From contig JAZQIZ010000001.1 in NCBI GenBank assembly GCA_045541395.1, forward strand, positions 124,001 through 188,000: 64,000 nucleotides of DNA, read 5' to 3'. Source of the DNA: JAZRWQ01 sp045541395. GTDB lineage: Bacteria > Bacillota > Clostridia > Oscillospirales > UMGS1783. Below, piece by piece: positions 43,790 through 51,812 of the stretch. Each line of letters begins with the position of its first letter. The stretch's first letter is position 1. A program made the translations under genes and the position numbers. Below the pieces are notes generated by a model, which ran no database searches, was not told the origin of the DNA, and was given only the letters and a program-made list of their open reading frames with translations.

Positions 43790-44800
43790 TCATTTGTTGT
43801 AGAAATCATTCACTGCCTTAAAGAAAGAGTTAATATTATCCCATGGAGTCATGGGGGGAATATCGCATCCACTTGAAATAATAAAGTTGTTTTTATAACA
43901 ACAATTGTTCATAATTTTTATTGTGGTTTCATAAACAGAATTTACGGTGCCGTTTAATAACTGTTCGGAAGGACTAAGGTTACCCATTACAAGTACGTCG
44001 TCCGGTGAATCCGGAAGCATATCCTCCATTTTAACAGCATCACCGAAGTGATATCCCATTGCTCCGATCTCATAAATATCCTTTGCCATAGGAACAACAT
44101 TATTGCCACAGTTATGATAAATTACCGCAAAGTTGTCATCCTGAACAGCATCAATTATTTTTTTAACGTAAGGATGAGAAAATTCTTTTGCAAGATTAGG
44201 AGATAAAAGCCCCGCCAAAGGTTCTGCCATAAGCACACCGTTAGCGCCTGCTTCTTTGTAAGCTTTACAATATTCAATTGTGAAATCGCTTACCTTTTCA
44301 AGAACTTTATGAACCATGTCAGGCTCAGCATAGCAATAGATCATTGCTTCGTTTACGTCCATAAGACGACCTGCCAATGAAAAAGGTCCAATTACACCTG
44401 CGAATACAGGCCTGTCAGTAATTTCTTTAGTTGCAATTTTAATGGCATCAATATAAAGACCTGTTCTTGCATCTCCAACCTTAGGAACTTTAAGAGAATC
44501 AGCCTCTTCTTCTTCGGATACAATAGCACCAATAACTGTAGGAACTTCTGTATCGCTGACACTGATTGTTGCGCCAAATGCTTCAGCTTCAACCGAAAGA
44601 TCCATAAGAGATACAGAAGCAGCACTATCAATGTTTTTAGATGTTAAAATCATGCCTTGAGCCTGATATTCACTGGAGTTTATCAGTTCTTTAACGGATA
44701 TACCCATTAAGCTTACACAAGGAAAGGAAAGTATAGGCATTGCTTTTTTTTGGGGTGCGTTGATTTGGTCAGCTACCCAATTTTTCATATTCATAATCAT
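43790..44800 (-). CDS. Uroporphyrinogen-decarboxylase-family methyltransferase, copy 2
   Basis: A second, quite different 336-residue URO-D-fold protein, closer to MtaA/MtbA methylcobamide:thiol methyltransferases. It has GVIGPFSLAGRLMD near residue 140, the zinc motif YHNCGNN near residue 237, and a final cysteine in ISSGCDIPPMTPWDN near residue 313. Possible roles are substrate demethylation onto the corrinoid protein, or transfer from it to an acceptor; two such proteins in one operon could divide these jobs (inference). Several in-frame ATG codons lie at the start; the first is best placed behind AAAGG. Confidence 0.85.
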   Translation of the reverse strand: MIMNMKNWVADQINAPQKKAMPILSFPCVSLMGISVKELINSSEYQAQGMILTSKNIDSAASVSLMDLSVEAEAFGATISVSDTEVPTVIGAIVSEEEEADSLKVPKVGDARTGLYIDAIKIATKEITDRPVFAGVIGPFSLAGRLMDVNEAMIYCYAEPDMVHKVLEKVSDFTIEYCKAYKEAGANGVLMAEPLAGLLSPNLAKEFSHPYVKKIIDAVQDDNFAVIYHNCGNNVVPMAKDIYEIGAMGYHFGDAVKMEDMLPDSPDDVLVMGNLSPSEQLLNGTVNSVYETTIKIMNNCCYKNNFIISSGCDIPPMTPWDNINSFFKAVNDFYNK

Positions 44801-44803
44801 TTA

Positions 44804-46252
44804 TTATTGCCTTTCAAACATCATTTGTTCAATATAGTTATTATTAAACAGCTCGTCTCCGCCAATATTTATATGTTCAGAATTTGAAGCTAAAACTTCT
44901 AGTTCCGAAATCAGATTTCTATTAAATATCAGCTCGGTTGCTCCGGCAAGGGAGGCATTGCCTAAGATAAGCTCTTTATTTTTAAATTCTTTAGGAATAA
45001 GACCTGTATTTATTGCACTGTTAATATTAATATGCGCACCAAAACCGCCTGCAATATATAAGTTTTTTATATCCTCAGGTTTTATATTGGATTTACTGAT
45101 GACAGTTAGAATACCTGCGCATATGGCTGCTTTGGCAAGTTGGAATTGCCTAATATCTCTTCCTGTAACTGTAACGTTTTTACAAAGAGAAATATCATTA
45201 TCGACAGCCCCGGTTTCATCTATTATTTCAAAGTCCAAATAGGTAGAAACAGCATCAATAAGGCCAGAACCGCATATTCCAACAGGTGTGCAATCATTAA
45301 TTGTATGTATTTCCACTTTGCCGTTATTTATTGCTACTTTATCAATTGCACCTTCAATGCTCTGGCAACCGCAGGAAATTCCAACTCCTTCAAATGCAGG
45401 ACCGGCAGCAGTTGAAGTTACGTATAATTTTTTATTTTTCCATAGTGCGACCTCACCGTTTGTGCCAAGGTCACATAATAAATTAATATTTTCATTGCAC
45501 ATGCCGCTCGAAAGAACGGCACAGGTAACATCCGCCCCAACAAACGCATTCATACAAGGGGGTATATATGCTTTTTTACCAAGTACAGTGGTTTCATAAC
45601 CAAAAAGCTCATCAGCATCAAAAGGAGCGGTTGCAATACTTTTAGGATTTTTTTCTGTTAGAAGATACATCATTGTAGTATTGCCGGTAATAACAAGACC
45701 TTTTACGTCACAGATCGAAATGTTGCACTTATTGCAAGCATTTTCTAATAATTCATTAATGTCAGAAATAACTTGTTCTTTTAATATATGTGCTTTTCCT
45801 GTAAGGGCAGCATCTATTCTACCCATTACGTCAGATGCAACAGCGCTTTGAGAATTTAGCTTTGCACAAGTATAAATAACTTTACCGTTTTCAATATCGC
45901 AAAGATTTAATACGACCGTTGTGGTTCCAATATCTATAGCTGCACCGTAACCTTCGCAATAGGGTGCGATAGGTGTAAAAAATTGCTTATTTCCTTTTGC
46001 AATTTGCTGTATTGGTTTATTGTCCTTTAAAATGACTGTTGTGTCATTGGTAATAACAGTATTACAGGTAAGGCCTTCAAAGGTGCCGTCAGAGTTTATA
46101 AAAAATGCATTGCATTTTTTACATATACCTTTTTTACCGCAAGGGTGCGGAGCAAATATGCCCGCACCCTCTAAAACTTCACATACTAAAGGAGCGCCTT
46201 CAAAGGGGGCTTTCAATTCTTTTCCGTTTTGTAAAACAGTAAGTACTGCCAT
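44804..46252 (-). CDS. Reductive activator of corrinoid proteins (2Fe-2S / ASKHA, RACo-like)
   Basis: A 482-residue protein with an N-terminal plant-type 2Fe-2S ferredoxin domain, cysteines 38, 44, 47 and 63, and a C-terminal ASKHA ATPase-like domain (DIGTTTVVLNLCDIENG near residue 107, ITGNTTMMYLL, LLCDLGTNGEVALW, AGGFGAHIN). Proteins of this type re-reduce inactive Co(II) corrinoid to Co(I) using ATP. At 482 residues it lacks the larger linker of the roughly 630-residue RACo. Its place next to the corrinoid protein fits that job. The donor of electrons is unknown. Confidence 0.88.
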   Translation of the reverse strand: MAVLTVLQNGKELKAPFEGAPLVCEVLEGAGIFAPHPCGKKGICKKCNAFFINSDGTFEGLTCNTVITNDTTVILKDNKPIQQIAKGNKQFFTPIAPYCEGYGAAIDIGTTTVVLNLCDIENGKVIYTCAKLNSQSAVASDVMGRIDAALTGKAHILKEQVISDINELLENACNKCNISICDVKGLVITGNTTMMYLLTEKNPKSIATAPFDADELFGYETTVLGKKAYIPPCMNAFVGADVTCAVLSSGMCNENINLLCDLGTNGEVALWKNKKLYVTSTAAGPAFEGVGISCGCQSIEGAIDKVAINNGKVEIHTINDCTPVGICGSGLIDAVSTYLDFEIIDETGAVDNDISLCKNVTVTGRDIRQFQLAKAAICAGILTVISKSNIKPEDIKNLYIAGGFGAHININSAINTGLIPKEFKNKELILGNASLAGATELIFNRNLISELEVLASNSEHINIGGDELFNNNYIEQMMFERQ

Positions 46253-46260
46253 CCTTATAT

Positions 46261-46803
46261 TTACTCCTTTATTAGCAACAATCCAAAATAAGTTACAGTG
46301 TTTTCACCGTTTATATATTTCAGTGATGTATCTTTACATGTATTATATACGTCAATCCCATGGCCTTCCATTGGAGGAAGGGCTAAATCCGGATGACGGC
46401 AAGGCTCATTTGAATGAATTGCGCATTCATCGCAAATCTTACATCCTCCGCCGCTTAAGTGTAGGAATTCATCATTCATATACGATTTAACTGCTTTTTG
46501 GATTTCAATTGTTAATTCTTCGTGCTTTTTGCCTGCTTCCATCATGCCTTCAAAATCATAACTGTCTTCAATTTCATATACAGTTTGATATAAAACGCCT
46601 TTGGAGAAGGAACGCACTTTTTCAATCAATTCATTTATCTCACCAATACAGGGAGGGCACATCCAATTCTTACCGTACAAACCGCATTGATTCGATGCAC
46701 AGACCTCTCTGAAATAAGGGGATAAAACAATTTTGTCTTTGGCTATGATTTCGGCTTTATATGCGCCTGAATCTATAGCGATATCTAATAGTTTATTGAT
46801 CAT
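46261..46803 (-). CDS. DUF2284 cysteine-rich metal-binding protein
   Basis: A 180-residue protein with CGLYGKNWMCPPCIG near residue 40 and GGGCKICDECAIHSNEPCRHP near residue 118. These are the conserved cysteines of DUF2284, a family recurrent beside corrinoid methyltransferases and presumed to bind a metal or Fe-S cluster. Its exact role is not established. Its last codons lead into the activator gene, and its start overlaps the stop of the corrinoid protein by one base, so all are made together. Confidence 0.85.
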   Translation of the reverse strand: MINKLLDIAIDSGAYKAEIIAKDKIVLSPYFREVCASNQCGLYGKNWMCPPCIGEINELIEKVRSFSKGVLYQTVYEIEDSYDFEGMMEAGKKHEELTIEIQKAVKSYMNDEFLHLSGGGCKICDECAIHSNEPCRHPDLALPPMEGHGIDVYNTCKDTSLKYINGENTVTYFGLLLIKE

Positions 46804-47432
46804 TATTCAAAATAAGAAACTGCTTTTTCTGCGCAGGAAGTAGCGTCGCAAGTATAAGCATCTGCACCTATCTGCTGGCAGAAGGATTCTGTTACAGGAG
46901 CGCCGCCCACCATGATCTTAACTTCTTCTCTGATGCCTGCTTCCTCTGCTGCTTTAACAACGTCAGCCATAACGCCCATAGTTGTTGTTAAAAGAGCGGA
47001 GCAGCAAATAACTTTACAGCCTTGATCCTTAGCTGCTTCAATAAATTTTGCAGGGGATACGTTTGTGCCAAGATCAACAACGTCAAGACCTTTGCCTTCA
47101 AGCATCATCTTAACAAGGTTCTTGCCTATATCGTGAAGGTCACCTTCAACGGTACCAATGCAAACCTTGCCCTTAGCCTTTGCGCCTTCTTCAGCAAGAA
47201 GGGGTTTAAGAATAGCAGTACCCTGCTGCATAGCGCGAGCCGCAACAAGAACCTCAGGTACGTAAATTTCATTGTTTTTAAACTTTTCGCCAACAACGTT
47301 CATACCGTCAAGTAAGCCTTCTTCTAAGATTGTTTTAGCAGGGATGCCTTCATCAACCGCCTGCTGTACAAGCTCTTTTACCATTTTGAATTTGCCTTCC
47401 TGCAATTTTAAAGAAATTTCTTTTACGTCCAT
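46803..47432 (-). CDS. Corrinoid (B12-binding) methyl-carrier protein
   Basis: A 209-residue MtaC/MtbC-type corrinoid protein. Residues 1-85 are the helical cap (B12-binding 2). The cobalamin-binding domain follows, with the base-off motif D-x-H-x-x-G as Asp98, His100 and Gly103 in EGDLHDIGKNL, and GGAPVTESFCQQIGADAY near residue 180. It carries the methyl group between the two URO-D-fold methyltransferases. It is first in its operon, behind GGGAGG. No MtaB or MttB-like gene is present, so methanol and methylamines are not indicated. Confidence 0.93.
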   Translation of the reverse strand: MDVKEISLKLQEGKFKMVKELVQQAVDEGIPAKTILEEGLLDGMNVVGEKFKNNEIYVPEVLVAARAMQQGTAILKPLLAEEGAKAKGKVCIGTVEGDLHDIGKNLVKMMLEGKGLDVVDLGTNVSPAKFIEAAKDQGCKVICCSALLTTTMGVMADVVKAAEEAGIREEVKIMVGGAPVTESFCQQIGADAYTCDATSCAEKAVSYFE

Positions 47433-47471
47433 TATTATTTCCTCCCATTTTAATAGTAAATAAAATAATTA

Positions 47472-47500
47472 TTGTCTTTTTATCTTGATTGTAGTATAAT
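47472..47500 (+). promoter_or_regulatory. Promoter of the PocR/AraC regulator gene
   Basis: TTGTCT (47472-47477) and TATAAT (47495-47500) are 17 bases apart, 65 bases upstream of the regulator start. The 132-base divergent region also must hold the minus-strand corrinoid promoter, for which I see no clear boxes, as expected for an activator-dependent promoter. Confidence 0.65.
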
Positions 47501-47564
47501 CTTATTCGTAATGATAGTATTGTTAAAATAAACTTTTTTTTGTTTTTTTATTAGGTGATAATCT

Positions 47565-48815
47565 ATGAATTCCGAATTATTTGCCATCTTACCCCAAAGC
47601 AGAATTAGTGAAGTATTGGATAATCTTCAGCAATTTACATCATTATCAATACAGCTTATTGATAATCGCGGTGAAATGCTTATGTCCTTTGGTAAAACAA
47701 CTAATTACTGTTCTTTAGTTAAAAAGAAAGTTTTTGAAAAAGGCGAATGCTTTAATATGCATATGAAAGCAGGGGAGATAGCTCAGCAATTAGGTGAAAG
47801 CTATATTTTTCCGTGTCATGCGAATTTGAATCATATTGCCTTCCCTTTGACTGATCGTGGTAAGCTTTTGGGAAGTGTTATAATCGGGCCCTTTGTTATA
47901 GAGGCTCCGGATAGCAGCATTGTAAGTGAGCTTGTTGATAAATATAAAATTGATCCCGTCTTCTGCCTAGAACTTTACGAAGAATTAGGCAATATTATTG
48001 TTATGAGTCCCAAGAAGGTTAGTCAGCTAAAAAAACTTATAGACCATTTACTGACACCTTTAATGCCGGGTGAACGGGCATTATTGTTGCAAACACAGCA
48101 AAAAATGTATCAGCAGGCTAAAATTAATGAAACTATTCAAGTATATAAGGAAGAAGAAGGTAAAAACGATGTTGTGAGTCTTTATGAAAGGGAAAGAGAA
48201 CTTCTTGCGCGCGTAAGAACAGGTAATATAAAAGAAGTTAAAGCAATGCTTAATGAACTTCTGGGAGATGTTCTTTTCAGTGAAGGCGGCAAAATGGAAA
48301 GTATAAGGATACGCGCCGTAGAACTTACAACCTTACTTTCCCGTGTAGCTATTGACGGCGGTGCAAAGGTTGACAGTATATATAACCTTAACAGCAAGTT
48401 TTTAAATCTATTATACAATGAGCAGGAATTTGATGAGCTTTGCATGATATTACAGGACGTTGTTGAAGGGTTTATGAGCGCAATGTTTACCGGTAAAGTT
48501 GGCAGTAACCCTTATATTCGGAAAGCTTTAAGATTTATGAATGATAATTATTCTTCTCATCTTACAGTTAATCAGATATCTGAATACGTTGGGCTTAGTA
48601 CCAGCTATTTTTCATCTTTGTTTTCACAAGTAGTAGGATTAAGCTTCAGGGAGTATCTCAATAATATAAGGGTAGAGGAAAGTAAGAGACTATTGCTTTC
48701 CACTAAGTATGACCTTGCAGATATTGCCGTTGCAATGGGATTCCCGGATCAAAGCTATTACTGTAAGGTATTTAAAAAAATAACCGGTATCACACCGGGA
48801 AAATTCAGATCATAA
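47565..48815 (+). CDS. AraC-family regulator with PocR sensory domain
   Basis: A 416-residue transcription factor. Residues about 8-160 form a PocR-type sensor domain (LIDNRGEMLMSFG, CFNMHMKAG, FPCHANLNHIAFPL), a family linked to one-carbon or small-molecule sensing. The last 100 residues are an AraC DNA-binding domain with two helix-turn-helix units (VNQISEYVGLSTSYFSSLF and DLADIAVAMGFPDQSYYCKVFK). It is divergent from the corrinoid cluster and probably activates it in response to its methyl donor. The inducer is unknown. Confidence 0.88.
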   Translation: MNSELFAILPQSRISEVLDNLQQFTSLSIQLIDNRGEMLMSFGKTTNYCSLVKKKVFEKGECFNMHMKAGEIAQQLGESYIFPCHANLNHIAFPLTDRGKLLGSVIIGPFVIEAPDSSIVSELVDKYKIDPVFCLELYEELGNIIVMSPKKVSQLKKLIDHLLTPLMPGERALLLQTQQKMYQQAKINETIQVYKEEEGKNDVVSLYERERELLARVRTGNIKEVKAMLNELLGDVLFSEGGKMESIRIRAVELTTLLSRVAIDGGAKVDSIYNLNSKFLNLLYNEQEFDELCMILQDVVEGFMSAMFTGKVGSNPYIRKALRFMNDNYSSHLTVNQISEYVGLSTSYFSSLFSQVVGLSFREYLNNIRVEESKRLLLSTKYDLADIAVAMGFPDQSYYCKVFKKITGITPGKFRS

Positions 48816-48819
48816 ATTT

Positions 48820-48852
48820 AAAAGCAGACTTCTTCGGAAGTCTGCTTTTTTT
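48820..48852 (+). terminator. Terminator of the PocR/AraC gene
   Basis: AAAGCAGACTTC-TTCG-GAAGTCTGCTTT is a 12-bp stem with a stable TTCG loop, followed by a T-run. It lies a few bases after the stop codon and just before the convergent tRNA genes. Confidence 0.9.
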
Positions 48853-48853
48853 C

Positions 48854-48931
48854 TGGGGTGAATGAAGGGACTCGAACCCTCGGTCTCCAGAGCCACAATC
48901 TGGCGCTTTAACCAACTAAGCTACAATCACC
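48854..48931 (-). tRNA. tRNA-His (GTG)
   Basis: Read on the minus strand, the anticodon loop TTGTGGC is closed by a CCAGA/TCTGG stem; the T loop is TTCGAGT and CCA is encoded. The extra 5' G (position -1) that marks tRNA-His pairs with C73. The acceptor stem has one T-T mismatch at positions 5 and 68. Confidence 0.93.
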
Positions 48932-48937
48932 ATCTAT

Positions 48938-49014
<77 letters not shown>

Positions 49015-49031
49015 ATATCTATATATTAAAT

Positions 49032-49105
<74 letters not shown>

Positions 49106-49134
49106 GAATTAATGCCATGATTAATCGCCAAATA

Positions 49135-49163
49135 ATAATAGCACAACTGCTTTAATTTGTCAA
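49135..49163 (-). promoter_or_regulatory. Promoter of the tRNA-Gly-Arg-His operon
   Basis: A perfect TTGACA (49158-49163) and TATTAT (49135-49140) on the minus strand are 17 bases apart, about 30 bases upstream of tRNA-Gly. Confidence 0.85.
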
Positions 49164-49214
49164 CATAATTTTCAAAATCTTTTTAAAAATAAAAACTTTT
49201 ATTGGGTTCCTATT

Positions 49215-49247
49215 ATGACATTTTTCACTTTTTCGTAGAGATATAAT
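49215..49247 (+). promoter_or_regulatory. spoIIGA-sigE promoter with long spacer
   Basis: ATGACA (49215-49220) and a perfect TATAAT (49242-49247) are 21 bases apart instead of 17. The Bacillus spoIIG promoter, which is driven by Spo0A, has the same kind of over-long spacer. I see no perfect Spo0A box; TTCGTAG within the spacer is a weak partial match on the opposite strand. Confidence 0.6.
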
Positions 49248-49274
49248 CCTATTTGTGAAGGTTAGGTGAGAACT

Positions 49275-50201
49275 ATGCAGGTAATTTATATTGATTCATT
49301 ATTTGTTATTAATTTTATCTTAGATTTGTTGATTTTAATGTCTGCCGCAGTTCTTCTTAAAGAAAAGCCGGGTTTTATTAAATGCGTTATAGGTGCGTTG
49401 CTTGGGGCTTTATATTCATGTGCAGCCTTTTTGTTTGAAATCAAACCAATTCTCAGTAATTTTCTATCCATAATATTATTCATTATTGTAAGCAGATTTA
49501 TTTTTAAATATAAAAACGTTAAATATTTTATTAAATGTGCCGTTGTAACAGTATTAACATTAACGACATATGGCGGTATGATACTTTTATTGTATCAATT
49601 TACAGGGTTTGGAGCTGTTGCTACCTTTAACAATGGTGCGTTATATATTGATATTCCTGTATTTGTCCTTTTTTCATTTTCAGCAATTGCATACGGTGTC
49701 ATATGGGGGGTATCTCGACTGCTTGAAAACAGAATTCCGGTCAACAATATTGTAAAAGTTAAAATTTTACTTAATGGTCAGGAGTATTATTTTAAGGGAT
49801 TAGTTGATACGGGTTGTAATTTAAAGGATCCAATATCAGATATGCCTGTAATTATCACAAACGTAAAAACATTTAAAAGTATGATACCAATTAATGTTTT
49901 TGAAAGTATAATAGGTGAAAACTATGATAACATAACATATAGCTGGAAGAAGCGAATAAGAACCTTGCCATGCAATACTATCAATGGTTCTAATATGATA
50001 GTGGCATTAAAATGTGAAGGTGTATACGTCGATTTCTACAATATAGGGGAGTGTCTTTTGGCATTCAGTGAGAATGTATTACGTGATACAAATGAATTTG
50101 AATTAATATTGCCATATACAATCCTTAAGAGGAAGGAAGATAGTAATGATAAATACGGTAAAGAAAATATATTATCTCTTATGCAGGCTAATAACCAGTA
50201 A
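49275..50201 (+). CDS. spoIIGA: Sigma-E processing peptidase SpoIIGA
   Basis: Membrane aspartic protease that removes the pro-sequence of sigma-E in the mother cell after septation. The 308-residue protein has about five N-terminal membrane helices (residues 4-145) and a cytoplasmic C-terminal protease domain with the catalytic Asp178 in the LVDTGCNLKDP motif. I chose ATG 49275, with AGGTGAG upstream, over a GTG three codons earlier. It overlaps sigE by 56 bases. The gene shows that the organism belongs to a spore-forming lineage. Confidence 0.92.
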   Translation: MQVIYIDSLFVINFILDLLILMSAAVLLKEKPGFIKCVIGALLGALYSCAAFLFEIKPILSNFLSIILFIIVSRFIFKYKNVKYFIKCAVVTVLTLTTYGGMILLLYQFTGFGAVATFNNGALYIDIPVFVLFSFSAIAYGVIWGVSRLLENRIPVNNIVKVKILLNGQEYYFKGLVDTGCNLKDPISDMPVIITNVKTFKSMIPINVFESIIGENYDNITYSWKKRIRTLPCNTINGSNMIVALKCEGVYVDFYNIGECLLAFSENVLRDTNEFELILPYTILKRKEDSNDKYGKENILSLMQANNQ

Positions 50202-50850
50202 TTACGTTCATTATATTAACGGATCTGACGTTTTGCCATCACCGCTAACAAAGGAAGAAGAGGATGAATTAACCGAAAAACTGGAATTTAATGATGAAGA
50301 GGCTAAGGGAAAATTAGTCGAGCATAATCTGAGGCTTGTTGTGTATATCGCAAAACGCTTTGAAAGTACGGGGATTAATTTAGAAGATCTAATCTCTATC
50401 GGAACCATAGGATTAATAAAGGGAGTAAATACCTTTAGAAAAAGCAAAAATATAAAATTGGCAACCTATGCATCACGGTGTATCGAAAATGAAATATTAA
50501 TGTTCCTACGAAAAAATTCAAATATAAAAAATGAATTATCAATTGAGGAACCTTTAAACGTTGATTGGGATGGAAACGAACTGTTGTTGTCGGATATTTT
50601 GGGAACGGATGCTGATACAGTTAATAAGAATATTGAAAACGAAGTTGAAAAGAGCCTTCTTATAGAGGCAATGAAAAAACTTAGTAACAGAGAACAAAAG
50701 ATAATAATAATGCGTTTTGGACTTAATAACAATAAGGAAATGACTCAAAAACAAGTTGCGGATAAACTTAACATATCCCAGTCTTATATATCAAGGTTAG
50801 AAAAGAAAATACTTGAAAGACTAAAATATGAAATAGAAAGAATTTCATAA
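50146..50850 (+). CDS. sigE: Sporulation sigma factor SigE
   Basis: Early mother-cell sigma factor, 234 residues, made as pro-sigma-E and cut by SpoIIGA. The first 25 or so residues form the pro-sequence, followed by region 2 (LVEHNLRLVVYIAKRFE, EDLISIGTIGLIKGVNTF, LATYASRCIENEILMFLR) and region 4 (LSNREQKIIIMRFGL, TQKQVADKLNISQSYISRLEKK). The ATG has AGGAAGG upstream and lies inside spoIIGA. sigG follows after 46 bases. Confidence 0.94.
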   Translation: MINTVKKIYYLLCRLITSNYVHYINGSDVLPSPLTKEEEDELTEKLEFNDEEAKGKLVEHNLRLVVYIAKRFESTGINLEDLISIGTIGLIKGVNTFRKSKNIKLATYASRCIENEILMFLRKNSNIKNELSIEEPLNVDWDGNELLLSDILGTDADTVNKNIENEVEKSLLIEAMKKLSNREQKIIIMRFGLNNNKEMTQKQVADKLNISQSYISRLEKKILERLKYEIERIS

Positions 50851-50896
50851 AATTCATAGGCATAGTATTACATATTTATTCGGAGGTATGATTACT

Positions 50897-51670
50897 ATGC
50901 GTTATAATAAGGTCGAAATTTGTGGCATCAATACGTCAAAATTAAAGGTGCTTTCCGGCAATGAAAAGAAAGAACTGTTGATTAAAACGTCACAAGGTGA
51001 CCTTGCGGCAAGAGAAAAATTAATTAATGGAAATTTAAAGCTTGTATTAAGTGTGATCCAAAGGTTTTCAAACAGGAAAGAAGAGCTTGATGATTTGTTT
51101 CAAATTGGTTGTATAGGTCTAATTAAGGCAATTGATAATTTTGACGTATCGTTAAACGTTCAGTTTTCAACATATGCTGTTCCCATGATCATAGGCGAGA
51201 TACGCAGATATTTAAGGGATAATAACAGTGTAAGAGTAAGTAGGTCTCTTCGTGATATTGCATATAAAGCATTACAGGTAAGAGAAGGTCTGTCTAAACG
51301 CGGAATACATGAACCTACCGTAGATCAAATATCAAAGGAATTGGATATACCCGTTGAAGATGTGGTATGTGCGCTGGATGCAATAGTTGACCCAATCAGT
51401 CTATACGAACCGGTTTATAACGAAGGTTCTGATGCTATATACGTTATGGATCAAATTGGTGATAATCGTAATACAGATGATAACTGGCTTGATGAAATTG
51501 CATTAAAAGAAGCCTTAAGCTGTCTCAGTGATAGAGAAAAGAAAATCCTTTCGCTAAGATTTTTTATAGGAAAAACTCAGGTTGAGGTCGCAAAAGAAAT
51601 CGGAATTTCACAGGCTCAGGTATCCAGGATAGAAAAAAGCGCCTTGGAAAGAATTAAAAGTGAAATATAA
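50897..51670 (+). CDS. sigG: Sporulation sigma factor SigG
   Basis: Late forespore sigma factor, 257 residues. It begins MRYNKVEICGINTSKLKVL, the conserved SigG N-terminus that binds anti-sigma factors. Region 2 (DDLFQIGCIGLIKAIDNFD, QFSTYAVPMIIGEIRRYLRDN), region 3 (PTVDQISKELDI) and region 4 (LSDREKKILSLRFFIGKTQVEVAKEIGISQAQVSRIEK) are all present. I chose ATG 50897, ten bases after GGAGG, rather than one three codons earlier that overlaps the ribosome site. Order spoIIGA-sigE-sigG is the classical one. Confidence 0.95.
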   Translation: MRYNKVEICGINTSKLKVLSGNEKKELLIKTSQGDLAAREKLINGNLKLVLSVIQRFSNRKEELDDLFQIGCIGLIKAIDNFDVSLNVQFSTYAVPMIIGEIRRYLRDNNSVRVSRSLRDIAYKALQVREGLSKRGIHEPTVDQISKELDIPVEDVVCALDAIVDPISLYEPVYNEGSDAIYVMDQIGDNRNTDDNWLDEIALKEALSCLSDREKKILSLRFFIGKTQVEVAKEIGISQAQVSRIEKSALERIKSEI

Positions 51671-51673
51671 TTA

Positions 51674-51709
51674 TAAGCGGCTCCGCAATTTGTGGAGTCG
51701 CTTATTTTA
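51674..51709 (+). terminator. Terminator after sigG
   Basis: TAAGCGGCTCC and GGAGTCGCTTA form an 11-bp stem with one G-T pair around a 9-base loop. A T-rich tail follows. It ends the sporulation block. Confidence 0.8.
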
Positions 51710-51735
51710 TAAAAGTAAACAATTCTTTCATTCGA

Positions 51736-51764
51736 TTGACAGATTGTTTTATTAAGGTTATAAT
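51736..51764 (+). promoter_or_regulatory. rnf operon promoter
   Basis: A perfect TTGACA (51736-51741) and a perfect TATAAT (51759-51764) are 17 bases apart, an ideal sigma-A promoter, 49 bases before rnfC. It implies strong constant expression of Rnf. Confidence 0.88.
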
Positions 51765-51812
51765 ATATAATAATATATTATAATTGCTTATCACTGTTGA
51801 GAGGTTATATAA

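Noticed and set aside
42814..44800. URO-D-fold genes as heme HemE
   Set aside because: They carry the H-x-C...C zinc motif of methyltransferases and sit with a corrinoid protein and its activator; no heme genes are near.
50851..50896. Sigma-F type promoter (GCATA element) before sigG
   Set aside because: The matching -10 would fall on the sigG ribosome site, so the transcript would lose it.
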